From: Trematomus loennbergii
Taxonomy: Eukaryota; Chordata; Actinopteri; Perciformes; Nototheniidae
Assembly: GCA_012861695.1 (NCBI GenBank)
Contig: JAAOOA010000002.1
Span: 42,001,578-42,065,577 of the forward strand
Reading direction: 5' to 3'
Length of the DNA: 64,000 nucleotides
The notes under the pieces are model-generated. The model made no database searches and had not been told where the DNA came from. It saw nothing but the letters and a program-made list of their open reading frames with translations. Shown piece by piece: positions 53,283-64,000 of this stretch (its first letter is position 1; every line of letters begins with the position of its first letter). A program made the translations under genes and the position numbers.

Positions 53283-54051
53283 AAATCAAATCAAATCAAA
53301 TCAAGGTTTATTTATAGAGCACATTTGAAAGCGATTTTTGGTCGGGCCAAAGTGCTGTACATGTAATAACTACAATCACATAAAAACACATTTCTATAAT
53401 CACAATAAAAGACAATAAATTACAACAGATATTTAAAAAGAAAACACAGGGAAAAGTCAGGAGTCGTGCTCCGCTCTAACTAGAAGGCCAGGGAGAAGAA
53501 GTGTGTCTTAAGAGTAGATTTAAAAACCCCTAGGGTCTGGGCCGACCTCACATGGAGGGGCAGAGTGTTCCAGAGCCTCGGGTCAGCTGCTGCGAAGGCT
53601 CGGTGCCTGGTCTTGGGCACTATCAGCAACAGCTGGTCAGCAGACCTTAAAGCTCTGTGGGGTGTAGCGCTGGAGGAGTTCAGCTATATAGGCCGGAGCC
53701 AACCCATTTAGTGCTTTAAAAACAAATAAAAGGAGTTTAAAATCAATTCGGAACCGAATTGGAAGCCAGTGCAGTGAGGCCAGAATTGGGGTGATGTGGT
53801 CACGCTTTTTGTGGCCAGTGAGTAGATGTGCAGCTGCGTTCTGGACTAGCTTGCAGGCGTTTAATTGACGCCTGGTCCATACCCACGTACAGAGCGTTGC
53901 AGTAGTCCAACCTTGAGGTAACAAAGGCATTAATAACCCTTTCCAGGTCCTCAAACAGGTTTGTGCAGGGATTTAAATACCCTAACTTGTAAACGTTATT
54001 GAGCATAGTGCCAGTCTGATCTTGGCACTGCTCTTTTTCTGCTCTCCTCAC
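53283..54051 (-). pseudogene. 5'-truncated L2-like LINE with RT C-terminus and 3' tail
   Basis: On the minus strand the protein blocks FVTSRLDYCNALY, NAAAHLLTGHKKRDHITPIL, LHWLPIRFRIDFK and, in another frame, RLWNTLPLHVRSAQTLG appear in the order known for the reverse transcriptase end of L2-like LINEs, closing with a stop near 53480. At least two frameshifts separate them. The 3' tail has GCACTTTGGCCCGACC and ends in TTGAT repeats at 53283-53310, the same tail type as at 541-838. Younger-looking than the other LINE relics, but still inactive. Confidence 0.9.
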
Positions 54052-56476
54052 AGCAAATGGCAGACAAGGGAAGACTATTAAGGCACGACCCAGGTACGTG
54101 TTATTTTTTTAATGGCCCGTTTCCATTTCCTTTGGAGATAAAATCCAGATCATCTCAGATTATTTCACAACCTGCTTCCATGACACACATAACTAGAACT
54201 GCATTCAACACTTAACCATTATTGCTTTCCCTTTTAATTTGCTCTTTGTTAACTGTTTTGGTACAACAAAAGCTGACAACAAAATCTAAATGAGTGCATT
54301 CATTCGGGTAATAGGTAGCACAAAGTACTATTGGAATTCCCTTAACTGTAGAGTTACAGGACTGAGTTTAGATCCCCACATTAAGGGTCTTTGATTGAAT
54401 GATGTTGTGAATTTGAGCTTCAATGTAGTACCTGCTCTCCTTAGCTATTTCACTATCTAAATACAGCTGAGAGCACCTTTGTCATGATAAAAGTAAAAAA
54501 ATGAAGAAAGGAGCTGGCAAACAGGCCAATAAATTGGGCCAGGGGTTTAGGCATCCAAAACGGTCTCCACAAGCTGGCAGGCTAACAGGCCATGACTCTA
54601 CAGTACTGCCTGTATCGTGCGAGCCTCAAACCCCAGCAGTGTCTTTGCTGTTGAAAAAATATCTTTAAAAAGGCAATAAATAAAAGGTAAATTAATACAA
54701 AGGTAAATTCATTAAAATGTTTATAAATAAATAACTATTGAAGCCTGCATTTATATTTTACATTTGATGGCAAATTCATTTATAGTATTCTCTTTTACAT
54801 ACAGCCACATGAAAAAATGTGGTGTATCAAAACAGCAAACAGTATGAAGGTCAAATTTGATAAGATAAAAGTGAAGAAAGGATAAGATAGTGGTGATAAT
54901 CAACCATGCATTACATCTGAAGGCATTTTCAGATTATTCTTCTCCTATCAGAGTTTTTCAGATTGACCCACCTTTGTATGATCTGCTTCTGTCTGTGACT
55001 TGAGCCCTTATCCACCAGTTGTAAAACAGCGATTAGCAGTATATAGAACTTACAATCCGTGTAAACCTCAGAGCTGAGTACCCCCAGCTGTTCATTTACA
55101 TTTGACTGGATCAGCTCTCTCATGATACATTTCAAGTTGGGACAGAGGGGCAGAAGAAAGTAAGCAGAGCGGCACTGAAGAATGTTCCATCCCTGACAAC
55201 ATCCCTTCTGGCAGCACATCATTACATTTCCATCTCCTTTAGGTACAATCATTCCCACTTGTTTCAGTCTAAGTGCCATTCCAATCACACTTGTAGTAGA
55301 ACAAGAAGACAAAAAACAACGTAATGACATTCTAATCCAGGCCTGGGACCGAGTGAGTCAAATTGAACCAGTCTGGAAAAGAGTCTGGGCCTTGCACCAG
55401 GAGCTATAGGTTACAGTGTATCGCCCCTGGCCAGGGACACAATGAAAGACTCCTTTCCCCCATGTTCCCTCACCAGGGATAGTCTGGCCTGCCATCAGAG
55501 CAATGGTGCTACAAACACAGCAGCATGCTGAGATGAGAGGGAAGGTTTCCCAAAGACGCCTGACTGCAGCATCAAACAGGAGAGGCACACAGGAGGAGAG
55601 ATAGAGGAGGAAGAGAGAGAACGAAAGGGAGGAGAGGGAGGGAGAGAGAGGCCCTGGAGTGGTGCCAAGTTCCCAAGGTAGTGTACAAGTATCTTTAGAA
55701 GCCGGGCGTCTTGTTAGCTAATACATTACACCAATCACGGCCGGCTATCTTAAGCTACAATTAATCTGTGCGCTGGCACAGGCTGATAGGACAGCAACAT
55801 GCTGTTTCTTAATTAAAAGCAAACGGATTAAAAATGATTAATAACGGTATTAAATATTCTCATGGACTACAAGCGAGGGGAAATCGGGGGGCTTTCTTAT
55901 GCGGGCTTAAAACGAAGAAGTCATTAACGGCGGGCCCAATCTCCCTAAGCCAGGGCTTTACTTTGTTTGGGATCACAAGTTGCTTACTTCATGAATATGC
56001 ATTTTGTCCCTATCAAGTCGAGACCAAAAGGCAATATCATGGTGTGGCTGTGGTGTGTATTTTTCCCCTCAGTGGCTGTGAAACTTTGAGTTTTTGATTT
56101 GTGACATTTCGTGGTCTGCCTTTGTAGCTGGGGCCTCTGTGTTCACTGGTGCCTGGCCACAGGCTGTCTGGCTCTGACAACAAATTACATTTTTATTCTG
56201 TCTATATAAAACCATGAAGGTATGTCATGTCAGGGATGATGTTGAGTATGGTGCATGTGTGTTTCAAAGGAAACCTCCAACAGATACAAAAATATATAAG
56301 GTATAGTATGTACCAACGTTTTTCTTTGGTTGACTAACTGTCCTCGTTGATATTGGATCATTCTGGACCCAGGGTTACATTGTAAATGTACCCTCTGTGG
56401 GACGAATACAGGTATCTGATTATAATTATAATTTTATCATTCTAAATTAAAACAACAAATATCTATCTATATTATT
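54052..56476. other. Single-copy-looking stretch
   Basis: No gene recognised. 55570-55660 is GA-rich. 55690-56030 is complex and rich in TAAT, AATTAA and octamer-like (ATATGCAT) words, the most enhancer-like sequence in the window. 54660-54900 is AT-rich. Confidence 0.4.
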
Positions 56477-56484
56477 ACTATAAT

Positions 56485-56666
56485 CAGTGTTTCCGCCAGA
56501 CCAGGGCTTAGAGGGCGTCCACCCAGAGCGTCCACCGGCGAAAATAATCCCACCAGACTCCTTTGCCCCTCCAACAGAGGGATGTCCTTGTCCTTTTTCC
56601 TTTTCGTCATTTCAAGATAAACACTCGATCTTCTCTCGAATTATTAATTTTTTGGCGGAAACGCTG
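56485..56666. mobile_element. Short hAT MITE with perfect 8-bp target duplication
   Basis: ACTATAAT at 56477-56484 and 56667-56674 flanks 182 bp with ends CAGTGTTTCCGCCA and (inverted) CAGCGTTTCCGCCA. Non-coding. A related sequence (GTTTCCGTTAGAATTTTTTT) occurs at 61998. Confidence 0.93.
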
Positions 56667-56674
56667 ACTATAAT

Positions 56675-57424
56675 ATGATTTCATTTCAGTTGTTTACTTC
56701 CAACATACATACACACACACTGGCTTTGCTTTTCTACAAATCACTCCTACCACACTACCCCCACTCCAGATATCGATTATAACACCCCCCCTTACCTGCC
56801 AATTAATTAATATAAACTCATATGTCGCGATCTGTGGGTATACTAAATCAAACATCTCTGCTCACTCAAAATATGCCCTTTAACAGAAAGATACAACTGT
56901 TTGTCACAGTTTAAGTTTGAGCTATTTCCCCCCAATCTTTTTTGTTTTTTTTCCAACAATAAAAGCATTTTCCTTTTACTTTGTCTACTGCTGTTGTCAA
57001 TGCCAGAAGATAATGCTGGAATGTGATCCAACTCCATCACTTGCATCTTGGGGTGTGGTTCAGTAATTTTCTCCAGTTTTGTAAAGATTGCTACACCCGT
57101 ATGTCAGCACTCATTTCCTACCCTGCTGAACTTCAGAGACTTTCCTCAGCTGAGCCCTTAGTGGGGCTCAGAGTTACATCGCCTATAGTACACCTTGTTC
57201 TCTGAAGCAGGTGTTACCTTTCACCCCATACTCCTGTCTGGCCTCCAGCACCAGGGTCAAGAATGGGTGTCCTAGGAGAGCCTCATCCCCAGCCATGTCA
57301 GATCTCAGGAAGCACACACTCCCCTGGCGGTTGTTGATCTAGACAGGAATTTGATCCCCACCAAGCTTTGCAATGAACTGCTGAAACGGAGGCAGGACAT
57401 TTGGGTGTATAGTGTTGTAGTGGC
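56675..57424. other. Unassigned stretch
   Basis: No gene, RNA or repeat recognised. Confidence 0.4.
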
Positions 57425-57545
57425 ACCATAGACTGAGTGTGTATGGATGTAGTCTCGGTGATGTCACAAATAGGGTTCTACAGAGCCTCTGCAAAGCCTA
57501 AAGTTGGCGCCTCAGGTCGTTGCCATCTTGGCTGTGACAACACCT
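57425..57545 (+). repeat. Fragment of a dispersed fish repeat
   Basis: GTAGTCTCGGTGATGTCACA, CTACAGAGCCTCTGCAAAGC and GTTGCCATCTTGGCTGTGAC correspond to a repeat I recognise as common in fish genomes; its class is not known to me. Confidence 0.4.
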
Positions 57546-57879
57546 AATCCAAAAATATACAAAGAGACGGAGAGATGGGAATGACTCAACCCGAGATCAG
57601 ACAGCTGAACAGAATGAGGTGATGAGTCAGACAACAAAAGCATGCTGGTTACCTGGATCTTGTCTAGGCTGGGACCCAGAAGAGGGATGTGGAAGCCACA
57701 TCGCAGCCTCCGAACAGTGAGCCGTATTTGATGACATTTGTTTTATGCTGTTTCCAAAAGGCAAAGAACAGTGCAATAAAACCTGTGAATCTCCATAAAG
57801 TGAACATGACTTCTCACAATGGTTAAGACATTGACAGAAATCAAAAAGGGACTGTACCGTCAGTGTTGTATGGGATTAT

Positions 57880-58370
57880 CATGTTAGGAAAGTGACACAA
57901 ATACTTGGACTCAAGACCAAAGTTTTTCCTTAAAGAAGAACACATGGTACAACCAAAAATCACTCTTACAGAGGCAAAACGGGGCAAAGGTCAAATGCTA
58001 AAACGTAATAAACTTGACTCTAGGAAATAACTAAAAGGTTTCTTGGCTTCAAACCTTTTGACTGCACATGAATCAAGACGAACTGGCAGAGATTAAAGGG
58101 AGATGAGGACTATTTATAGAAGGGTTGATGGGACACAGGTGGCAACAATCAAGGGAGGGGCTGACAATCACAATGGCAGGAAATCAAGGGCTCTGAAACA
58201 AGAGGGAAAGGTAAGCGCAAAATAAAACAGGAAGTGCAATGAAAGACAGATTAGACATAAGTGACTGTAATGTAATACCTGAACAGTGAGACATGACTCT
58301 ACACACATAACTAAATCTAAACATAAACCTGTTAAAAAACTAAACATGACATTAGTAAACATAAGCTGGA
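57880..58370 (-). repeat. Dispersed repeat, possibly LTR-derived
   Basis: AGGTGGCAACAATCAAGGGA, AATAAAACAGGAAGTGCAAT and AACATGACATTAG resemble the repeat interrupted at 21908/23362. Long poly-adenine-rich arrays of AACTAAA words are typical. Limits approximate. Confidence 0.4.
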
Positions 58371-58576
58371 GAAATGAACAGACATTACATGATTTTACAT
58401 ATTATCTTGAATATGTTTTTAAAAAAAAGAAAAAAAACACTTTTATATTTGTTTACTAGATGTTTATTTATTTTCAGTTGAGGTTCATTTTAAGCCACCT
58501 GTAATGTCGCCACCACGCCTGCTACACACATCATGCAAAATGTAAGTAGGCTAGTCCTTGCTACTTGGGTTTAGAC

Positions 58577-59018
58577 CAGGGGTGTCCAAACTACGGCACC
58601 ATTTTGAATCGGCCATCAGCAAATAAAAAAATATAATGCCGTATGGACCTCAAATGAAACTTGTGCTTGTCTTTAACTTCTTAAATATAGATGTAATCAG
58701 ATATTTTACAGTAGTATTCATGTGTTAATAAGCCCAAAACTTATTTACATAACAAGCTTGAAATATACCCTTCCTATTTCCTCTTATTATAAGCAATCTG
58801 AGGCTTCTGTTGTAAGGAAGGAGCTACCAACAAAATAATTGAAACCCTATGGAGAGCTGTGATGTACGCTGATTAAGCATAATTTCCTTACATTTGATTG
58901 ATTTTGCCGACTTATAACTTAACTTATGAGGCAATATACATCACCTGTAGTGAGGGGCCCAGCCCTTTGTATATTTTTCTGTATGTGGCCCTCGGTGAAA
59001 CAAGTTTGGACACCCCTG
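58577..59018. mobile_element. hAT MITE with near-perfect 8-bp target duplication
   Basis: GTTTAGAC (58569-58576) and GTTTTGAC (59019-59026) flank 442 bp with ends CAGGGGTGTCCAAACT and its inverse, the classic hAT/Charlie-like terminus. A GGGGCCCAGCCCTTTG block follows at the right, near 58955. Non-coding. Confidence 0.92.
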
Positions 59019-59026
59019 GTTTTGAC

Positions 59027-61375
59027 AAAGTGTTCAGGACAAAAACAGATTATTTTTACTTTATTGTTCCATTTAATCCTGCACATGTGATATAGTTGTT
59101 ATATAGTAATAGTATTGTCAAGAAGGAAAAAAACTGAGCCACCCTCTATAGCGGTTGTTGGGCATTATCTTAACTTTTGTTAGATACATATATTTGTTTT
59201 GGTCTGCATTACACTTACACAGATGGTTGCATTATTACAAAGCTAGTATAAATTGTAGAATTAAAGCAGTCTTCAATTATTTGTCTTCACCAACTTGACA
59301 ACACATGCACAGAATTTGGAAAAAACATTAATTTCTCACACTTTATGACTTTGTATTTCTCTATGGTCATATACATTTGTCTACATTCAGGTGACATCAC
59401 TGCAGCATACAAACTGTGGTAGTTCAGATTGTTTTGTAAAACAAAATATATCTTTATTGGGCATTACAGGGTTTAAGTTGAACAGAACAAGCAATTTGAC
59501 ACAAAGCAAACCAAGAATAGCAAGGTTTGGAATTAGCATTGGCTCGCTGTAGAATAGGAGTGATACATGTCTTGTCCCACTCTAATCAAAATGACACCTG
59601 AACATCATTTCATAATTTAAACTGCATTCCTTTACATCATTCAGGAAAGCCTCTTCCCCACAACAAGAGGCTGTAAATAGCATCAGTGTGAGCCTGCAAC
59701 CACAATTACTGCTTCTAAATTCAGCCTCGCTGTAATCAGGCCCTCTGGTTCTGTATAATTTAAATACTTATGGCTTGTGTCCAATGGCTCCTGTGCCAAG
59801 CCCGAGTGTTAGTTGTAATTGACCATACAAGCCTTTTCTCCCCTTTTCTCTGCTAATTTCACAAGTACTATTTTTAAAATGTCAATTAAAAAGCAGATTA
59901 ATGTATCTTAATGCGAGATTCGATGCATTTTGGCACGAATCGCAGGGCAATCACATTGGTTTGAATACATTCCTGCCCTTATTATTGAGTATAAAAGGCC
60001 TTTCTTCTCCAGTTTAACAGAGCACGGGCTAAAAGGGCACCCTGGTGTGTTATGAATTCTATTCAATCAGAAATGCTCCAATTGTTGTGAAGGCTTCTGT
60101 TTGATTTTGGCATTTAGAGGAGTTTTTATTTGCCAACACACACTCTGACAAATTCACACATTCCTTTGTAACAACTCTGAATGAGAAACAAGGTGTTGAT
60201 GTTGTCATTCCAGCGAGGTAACTTATTCTTCAGCTGAGACCCAATAGAAAGAGGTAGCCGGCATCCAGGACACTATTCTGTTCAGAAAGCAATTACTTCA
60301 ACGTTTCTCAAATTGATTTAATTTGCCTCTGCTGCCAGGCTCTCTCCTTTTCTCCTCCTCTGTCTCTTTAACATTTCAAACCCTCACATCTCTCTATATC
60401 TTCTTTTTTCCTCCTTCCTACTAATTTCTTGATTTTGGTGGAGTGGTTTTCTCATGTTTTCTTCTTCTGCTGCCTCTTTTCAGACACTTTGAGAACACAG
60501 GCTTAGTGCTTAGCACCTTACAGTATGTTTGTCTTTGGAAGGATGCGAAGAGCAGAAGACAAATATGGTCAGATTGTAAAGATAATGGCATTGGTTGCTT
60601 AAGATAGGATGATTGCGCTGTTTAGTTCATGTTAGTGTATGTGGACACATGTATGATCTTGTGCTTATGTGTTAGTTATGTTATTCTGTGTGTTTGTTGC
60701 CCCCGGTTCACTTTACCACTTTTGGGGGAGGGTGGGAAGGAGGTGGGGCATTCTGAGTAAAATATTATAGATAAATTATGCCAAATCCAACTTCCCAATA
60801 CTTCATGTATAAGCTAACCAGTTATTTTAATTATTCCATATTTTTTCCAACACATTTTGCACATTGCTCCAAAGCTTTGTCTTTTTTATTCCCACACATT
60901 TAGTTCAGTCAGACAACTCACGTGTTTCTTAATGTGTTTATTAGAAGCAGCATATAGTTTGAGTTTGGCGTCTAGGCTCGGGCCTCATCACTCCACAGAT
61001 TTACAAAGAATATTGAGTGATGATTAGATAACTATCCCCCGAGCCTACAGGTGGAAGCTGGGGTGGTGGTGGGGCAGGCGAGCAGCAGCAACATGAAACA
61101 CAGCAGCAGGAACATGAACGCAGCAATAGCACGTGAACACAGCAGTGGCAGCAGCAGCATAGCGAGGCAGAGGCAGGAAGACCTGGCAGCTTAAATAGAG
61201 CGACATGTTTAAGAGAATGCGTTTGGTTGGTTGTAAGAGGGACGAGGTGCGTCACGTGTTAATGTATCATTGGTGCTCGAGTTGACTGCCTGAACTAGCT
61301 CGCAGGCTTTGCCCCATTAGTTTTCTATTCTGTACATAACAAATAGAGCACGTTTATGAGGTGCATCTGGAGAAA
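59027..61375. other. Single-copy-looking stretch
   Basis: No exon recognised. 59750-60120 and 60230-60350 look like conserved noncoding DNA (long, TAAT-rich, low in simple repeats). 60350-60480 is C/T-rich. 61060-61180 has CAGCAG/CAGCAAC trinucleotide words. Confidence 0.4.
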
Positions 61376-61527
<152 letters not shown>

Positions 61528-61656
61528 GGTGACAATGTGCCGATTGATTGAAAGGCTGATCTGAACACCTTGGAGACTAAACAGGCCGAAAGAGAGATGG
61601 AGATTAATTGATGATCAAACACCCAACAGGTGTAAATGGCCATTTTCATTCACTTT

Positions 61657-61684
61657 GTGTGTGTGTGTGTGTGTGTGTGTGTGA
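61657..61684. repeat. Short (TG)n microsatellite
   Basis: Fourteen TG units in pure alternation. Confidence 0.9.
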
Positions 61685-62625
61685 GTTTCTCCACATGCAC
61701 CTTTTTGTACCTTGCACACTCAGTATAAGTAGGTGTCAGTCCGTGTATGTGTGTACTTGCAGTATTATCATAAAGGCTAAACAAGAGATTTCAAAGCCCA
61801 GAGGGTCCATTCAGCCCTCTGTCTTTCATATTGACCTCAGGGTGACAGGAAGACAGAAAAACACAAGCTCTATACTATCAAGATGAAAGCAGGGCAGCAT
61901 ACACACACATTGACACACAACATGAGCTATCACCTGGCACAATGGGCTCTCCAAACTGTTGTGAAATTCAAATCCAACCTCAGCAAACTCTTCTACGAAA
62001 AAAGAGTTTCCGTTAGAATTTTTTTTTGCCGGTCAACATGTCCGTTAAAGTTGAAATCTTCCGGACAAAATTAGAAAGTGCCGGTCAAAGGTCTTCTTTG
62101 TTATTTATTGAGCTTTAAAACAAATTGATATGATTTGATATTAAATAAACTAATTATAGTAGATTAACTACATTATTCAAAAGTGTACAGTAATTTACAA
62201 TAACACGGGAATAATAAACGGAGCACTCTCCCCCTCTCCTGACAGCCCGTCAGTATGCAGCTGACTGATCCAGTAATGAGTGACCCGACAGTAAAAATAT
62301 CTATAACTAGTTTAGGTAGTTTGAGAGGTAATTAAAATAGCTACGTGTGATTTTCTAACCTGAAGTGTGTTTTGCTCCGCTCACCCCTGCAGGTGATCAT
62401 GCAGAGCTGCGTGTCGACTCGTCAGCAGCAGCTGATCTCTCTCTCCCGTTAGATTAGACTTCACTCGTGTTATGTCCATATCGATCAGATCTAGCTAGTT
62501 CTAGCTAATGATATGACTACCTGCTTATTAAAAGACACCTAAACAATAAGCGTCGCTATGCAACCGGGTGAGGCCGAAAAGTATAGCGCAGCATTATGCA
62601 TTTGTTTACATGCCCACCGGAACCG
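61685..62625. other. Stretch with a CCGGTCA/CCGGAC repeat fragment
   Basis: 61998-62110 carries AGTTTCCGTTAGAATTTTTT, GCCGGTCAACATGTCCGTTA and TCTTCCGGACAAAATTAGAA, a common fish repeat whose start resembles the hAT MITE at 56485. The rest is unassigned. Confidence 0.4.
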
Positions 62626-62825
62626 GGGCGTGTGGCGTAGTGGGTTGTCCGTAGGTGTTCGGATCAGGGGGTCACAGGTTCAAACCCCACTGCTGTCAGC
62701 ATGTCGTTGTGTCCCTGGGCAAGACACTTCACCCCAAATTGTTCCTGTGGGGATTGTCCACAGTATTGAGTATGTAAGTCGCTTTGGATAAAAGCGTCTA
62801 ACAAGTAACATGTAATGTAATGTAA
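62626..62825 (+). mobile_element. tRNA-derived SINE
   Basis: The head has an A-box-like TGGCGTAGTGGG (62633-62644) and a B-box-like GGTTCAAACCCC (62677-62688), the internal RNA polymerase III promoter of a tRNA-derived SINE. The body contains GGGCAAGACACTTCACCCC and the tail GTAAGTCGCTTTGGATAAAA followed by ATGTA-type repeats at the 3' end. That tail is shared with L2-clade LINEs, which would supply reverse transcriptase. It is not a functional tRNA gene. Confidence 0.88.
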
Positions 62826-63625
62826 CCCGAGGCATTACCAACAAATCAACCCATACAGGACATCTCTTTCTCCACATTAAGTGTTAGACATTAGTGACTA
62901 TTCTTGTCTGTCACATACTCTTCTTGTCTGTCACATAAGTGGCGCAACTGATGCGGTATTGCGCTTAGGGGAATTTATTTTGACAGGAGGATTTAGATTT
63001 ACCATCCATCATTCAAGGGTGGTTTTCACTATAAGTAATGTTTTTTTTTTAGGCGGAGGTAAGAATTTACCTTTTTTTACCATGTTCCATCTGAATTTAT
63101 TCTGACTGAGAAAATATATATAACCCTTTTAGAAGTTAAGTTGTAGTCATTTGTTTTGGGCATGTCATTTTCGAGCCTGAAACATGAAAAACAGGCTTGG
63201 TGCTTAACAGGTTAAGAGAAGTTGTCTTCACTGGAAAAATAACAAAACTCACTGTTTCAGGACTATGAGTTATTTTATCCTAGAATAACTCATAGTCCAT
63301 TTTTTAACCAGTCTTAAAGATCTGGTTGGAACCATTTTGGAAAGGTCCTTGCAAAGAATTGGTGTAGTTGTTGAATATTTGCTTTCAATTATTTGCCCTA
63401 GACTTCTGCTTTCAGACGTAGTTATTTATGAAGTTATTACCGGAACTGATAATAATCAAATGCAGAGCCAATAATGTAATATAATACATTATTTAATATA
63501 TATTATATATTTATATAGAGAAGCCAAGAGTGTGCAAAGCTGTCATCAAGGCAAAAGGGGGCTAATTTGAAGAATCTAAAATATAAATCATATTCTGGAT
63601 TTTTTTAATTCCTAAAATCATAATC
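62826..63625. other. AT-rich unassigned stretch
   Basis: No gene or repeat recognised; TATA-type AT-rich run near 63490-63520. Confidence 0.45.
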
Positions 63626-63784
63626 AATCATAATTCCATTGTTGAGGTATACTAAAATAGATTTATAATGTGCACTTTTTCAAAATCGCATTGGTTTCTC
63701 ATACAGCATCTCTGTATAGTATGTGTATTCACTCTCTGTCCTAAAAGGCTTGTTGGAGCTCCTGCCCCCCCTCCCTATGAGCCC
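63626..63784 (-). mobile_element. T2-like element, 3' half (minus strand)
   Basis: ATCATAATTCCATTGTTGAG, TTTCTCATACAGCATCTCTG and GAGCTCCTGCCCCCCCTCC are the inverse of 32540-32715. The TIR itself is not preserved. Confidence 0.7.
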
Positions 63785-63821
63785 AGAGGCCGTCTGCGAG
63801 ACAGCGAGACCAGCCCCGAAC

Positions 63822-63846
63822 ACACACACACACACACACACACACC
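63822..63846. repeat. Short (CA)n microsatellite
   Basis: Twelve CA units directly left of the hAT end at 63848. Confidence 0.9.
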
Positions 63847-63847
63847 C

Positions 63848-64000
63848 AGTGGCGGCGCCAGGGTATGGCTGGGGTAGGCTACAGCCATACCAAGAAATGG
63901 CTTAGCCCCACCTCAGCCCCACCATGAAAAATGATGTTAAAGTAAGCAAAATAAAGTCCGTCAACTCGCGCGGAGTAAATTGCACAGACAGCAGTTAGTA
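63848..64000 (+). mobile_element. Left end of a hAT element, cut by the window edge
   Basis: The segment starts CAGTGGCGGCGCCAGGGTAT, with self-complementary GGTATGGCTG / CAGCCATACC words just inside, typical of a hAT terminus. The other end lies beyond the window, so the target duplication cannot be tested. Confidence 0.55.

Noticed and set aside
62626..62700. Functional tRNA gene
   Set aside because: A and B boxes are present but stem pairing is poor, and the segment continues into a SINE body and tail.

Overview
The window looks like intergenic or intronic DNA from a ray-finned (teleost-type) fish. The reasons are very frequent long (TG)n/(CA)n microsatellites, L2-like LINE 3' ends with TTGAT- or TTGCC-type tails, many hAT and TTAA-target DNA transposon derivatives, a tRNA-derived SINE with an ATGTA-type tail, and long AT-rich stretches without coding potential. 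No intact host protein-coding gene was found. Nearly all long open frames are microsatellites read as Cys-Val or His-Thr, or decayed transposon genes.

Layout. 0-10 kb: microsatellites, two LINE tails and a roughly 1 kb inverted duplication (5502-6507 against 8281-9299) whose breakpoints lie in TG/CA tracts. 10-19 kb: four DNA-transposon derivatives: a GGTAACAC-ended element (10901-12323), a TTAA-flanked T2/Kolobok-like element with relics of a THAP-type exon (12424-14536), a CAACCC-family fragment nested in it, and a GGGCCC-ended element (17404-18562). 20-24 kb: an internally deleted hAT copy that keeps part of its transposase frame, then a 1.44 kb element (21915-23355) with 34 copies of the palindrome ACTAGT in its two arms, flanked by a 6-bp CAATCA duplication. 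The latter is the most unusual object here. 26-49 kb: three long-inverted-repeat elements (26060-28807, 38090-41006, 45539-48605) that share one core but carry two different kinds of ends. Between them lie single-copy-looking DNA and a LINE relic split by a hAT MITE. 50-64 kb: a further TIR element, a decayed Ty3/Gypsy integrase region, a 5'-truncated L2-like LINE, two hAT MITEs with 8-bp target duplications, a SINE, and the start of another hAT at the right edge.

No operon or pathway is present. The recognisable biology is transposition: relics of enzyme-coding elements (LINE reverse transcriptase C-terminus, Gypsy integrase, hAT transposase, THAP-type DNA-binding exon) and many non-autonomous derivatives that would depend on such enzymes elsewhere. 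Between repeats there are moderately complex, homeobox-motif-rich segments that may be conserved regulatory DNA of a distant gene. That is only a visual impression, since no alignment was possible. Family names rest on recognised termini, target-site duplications and protein motifs, not on database searches.
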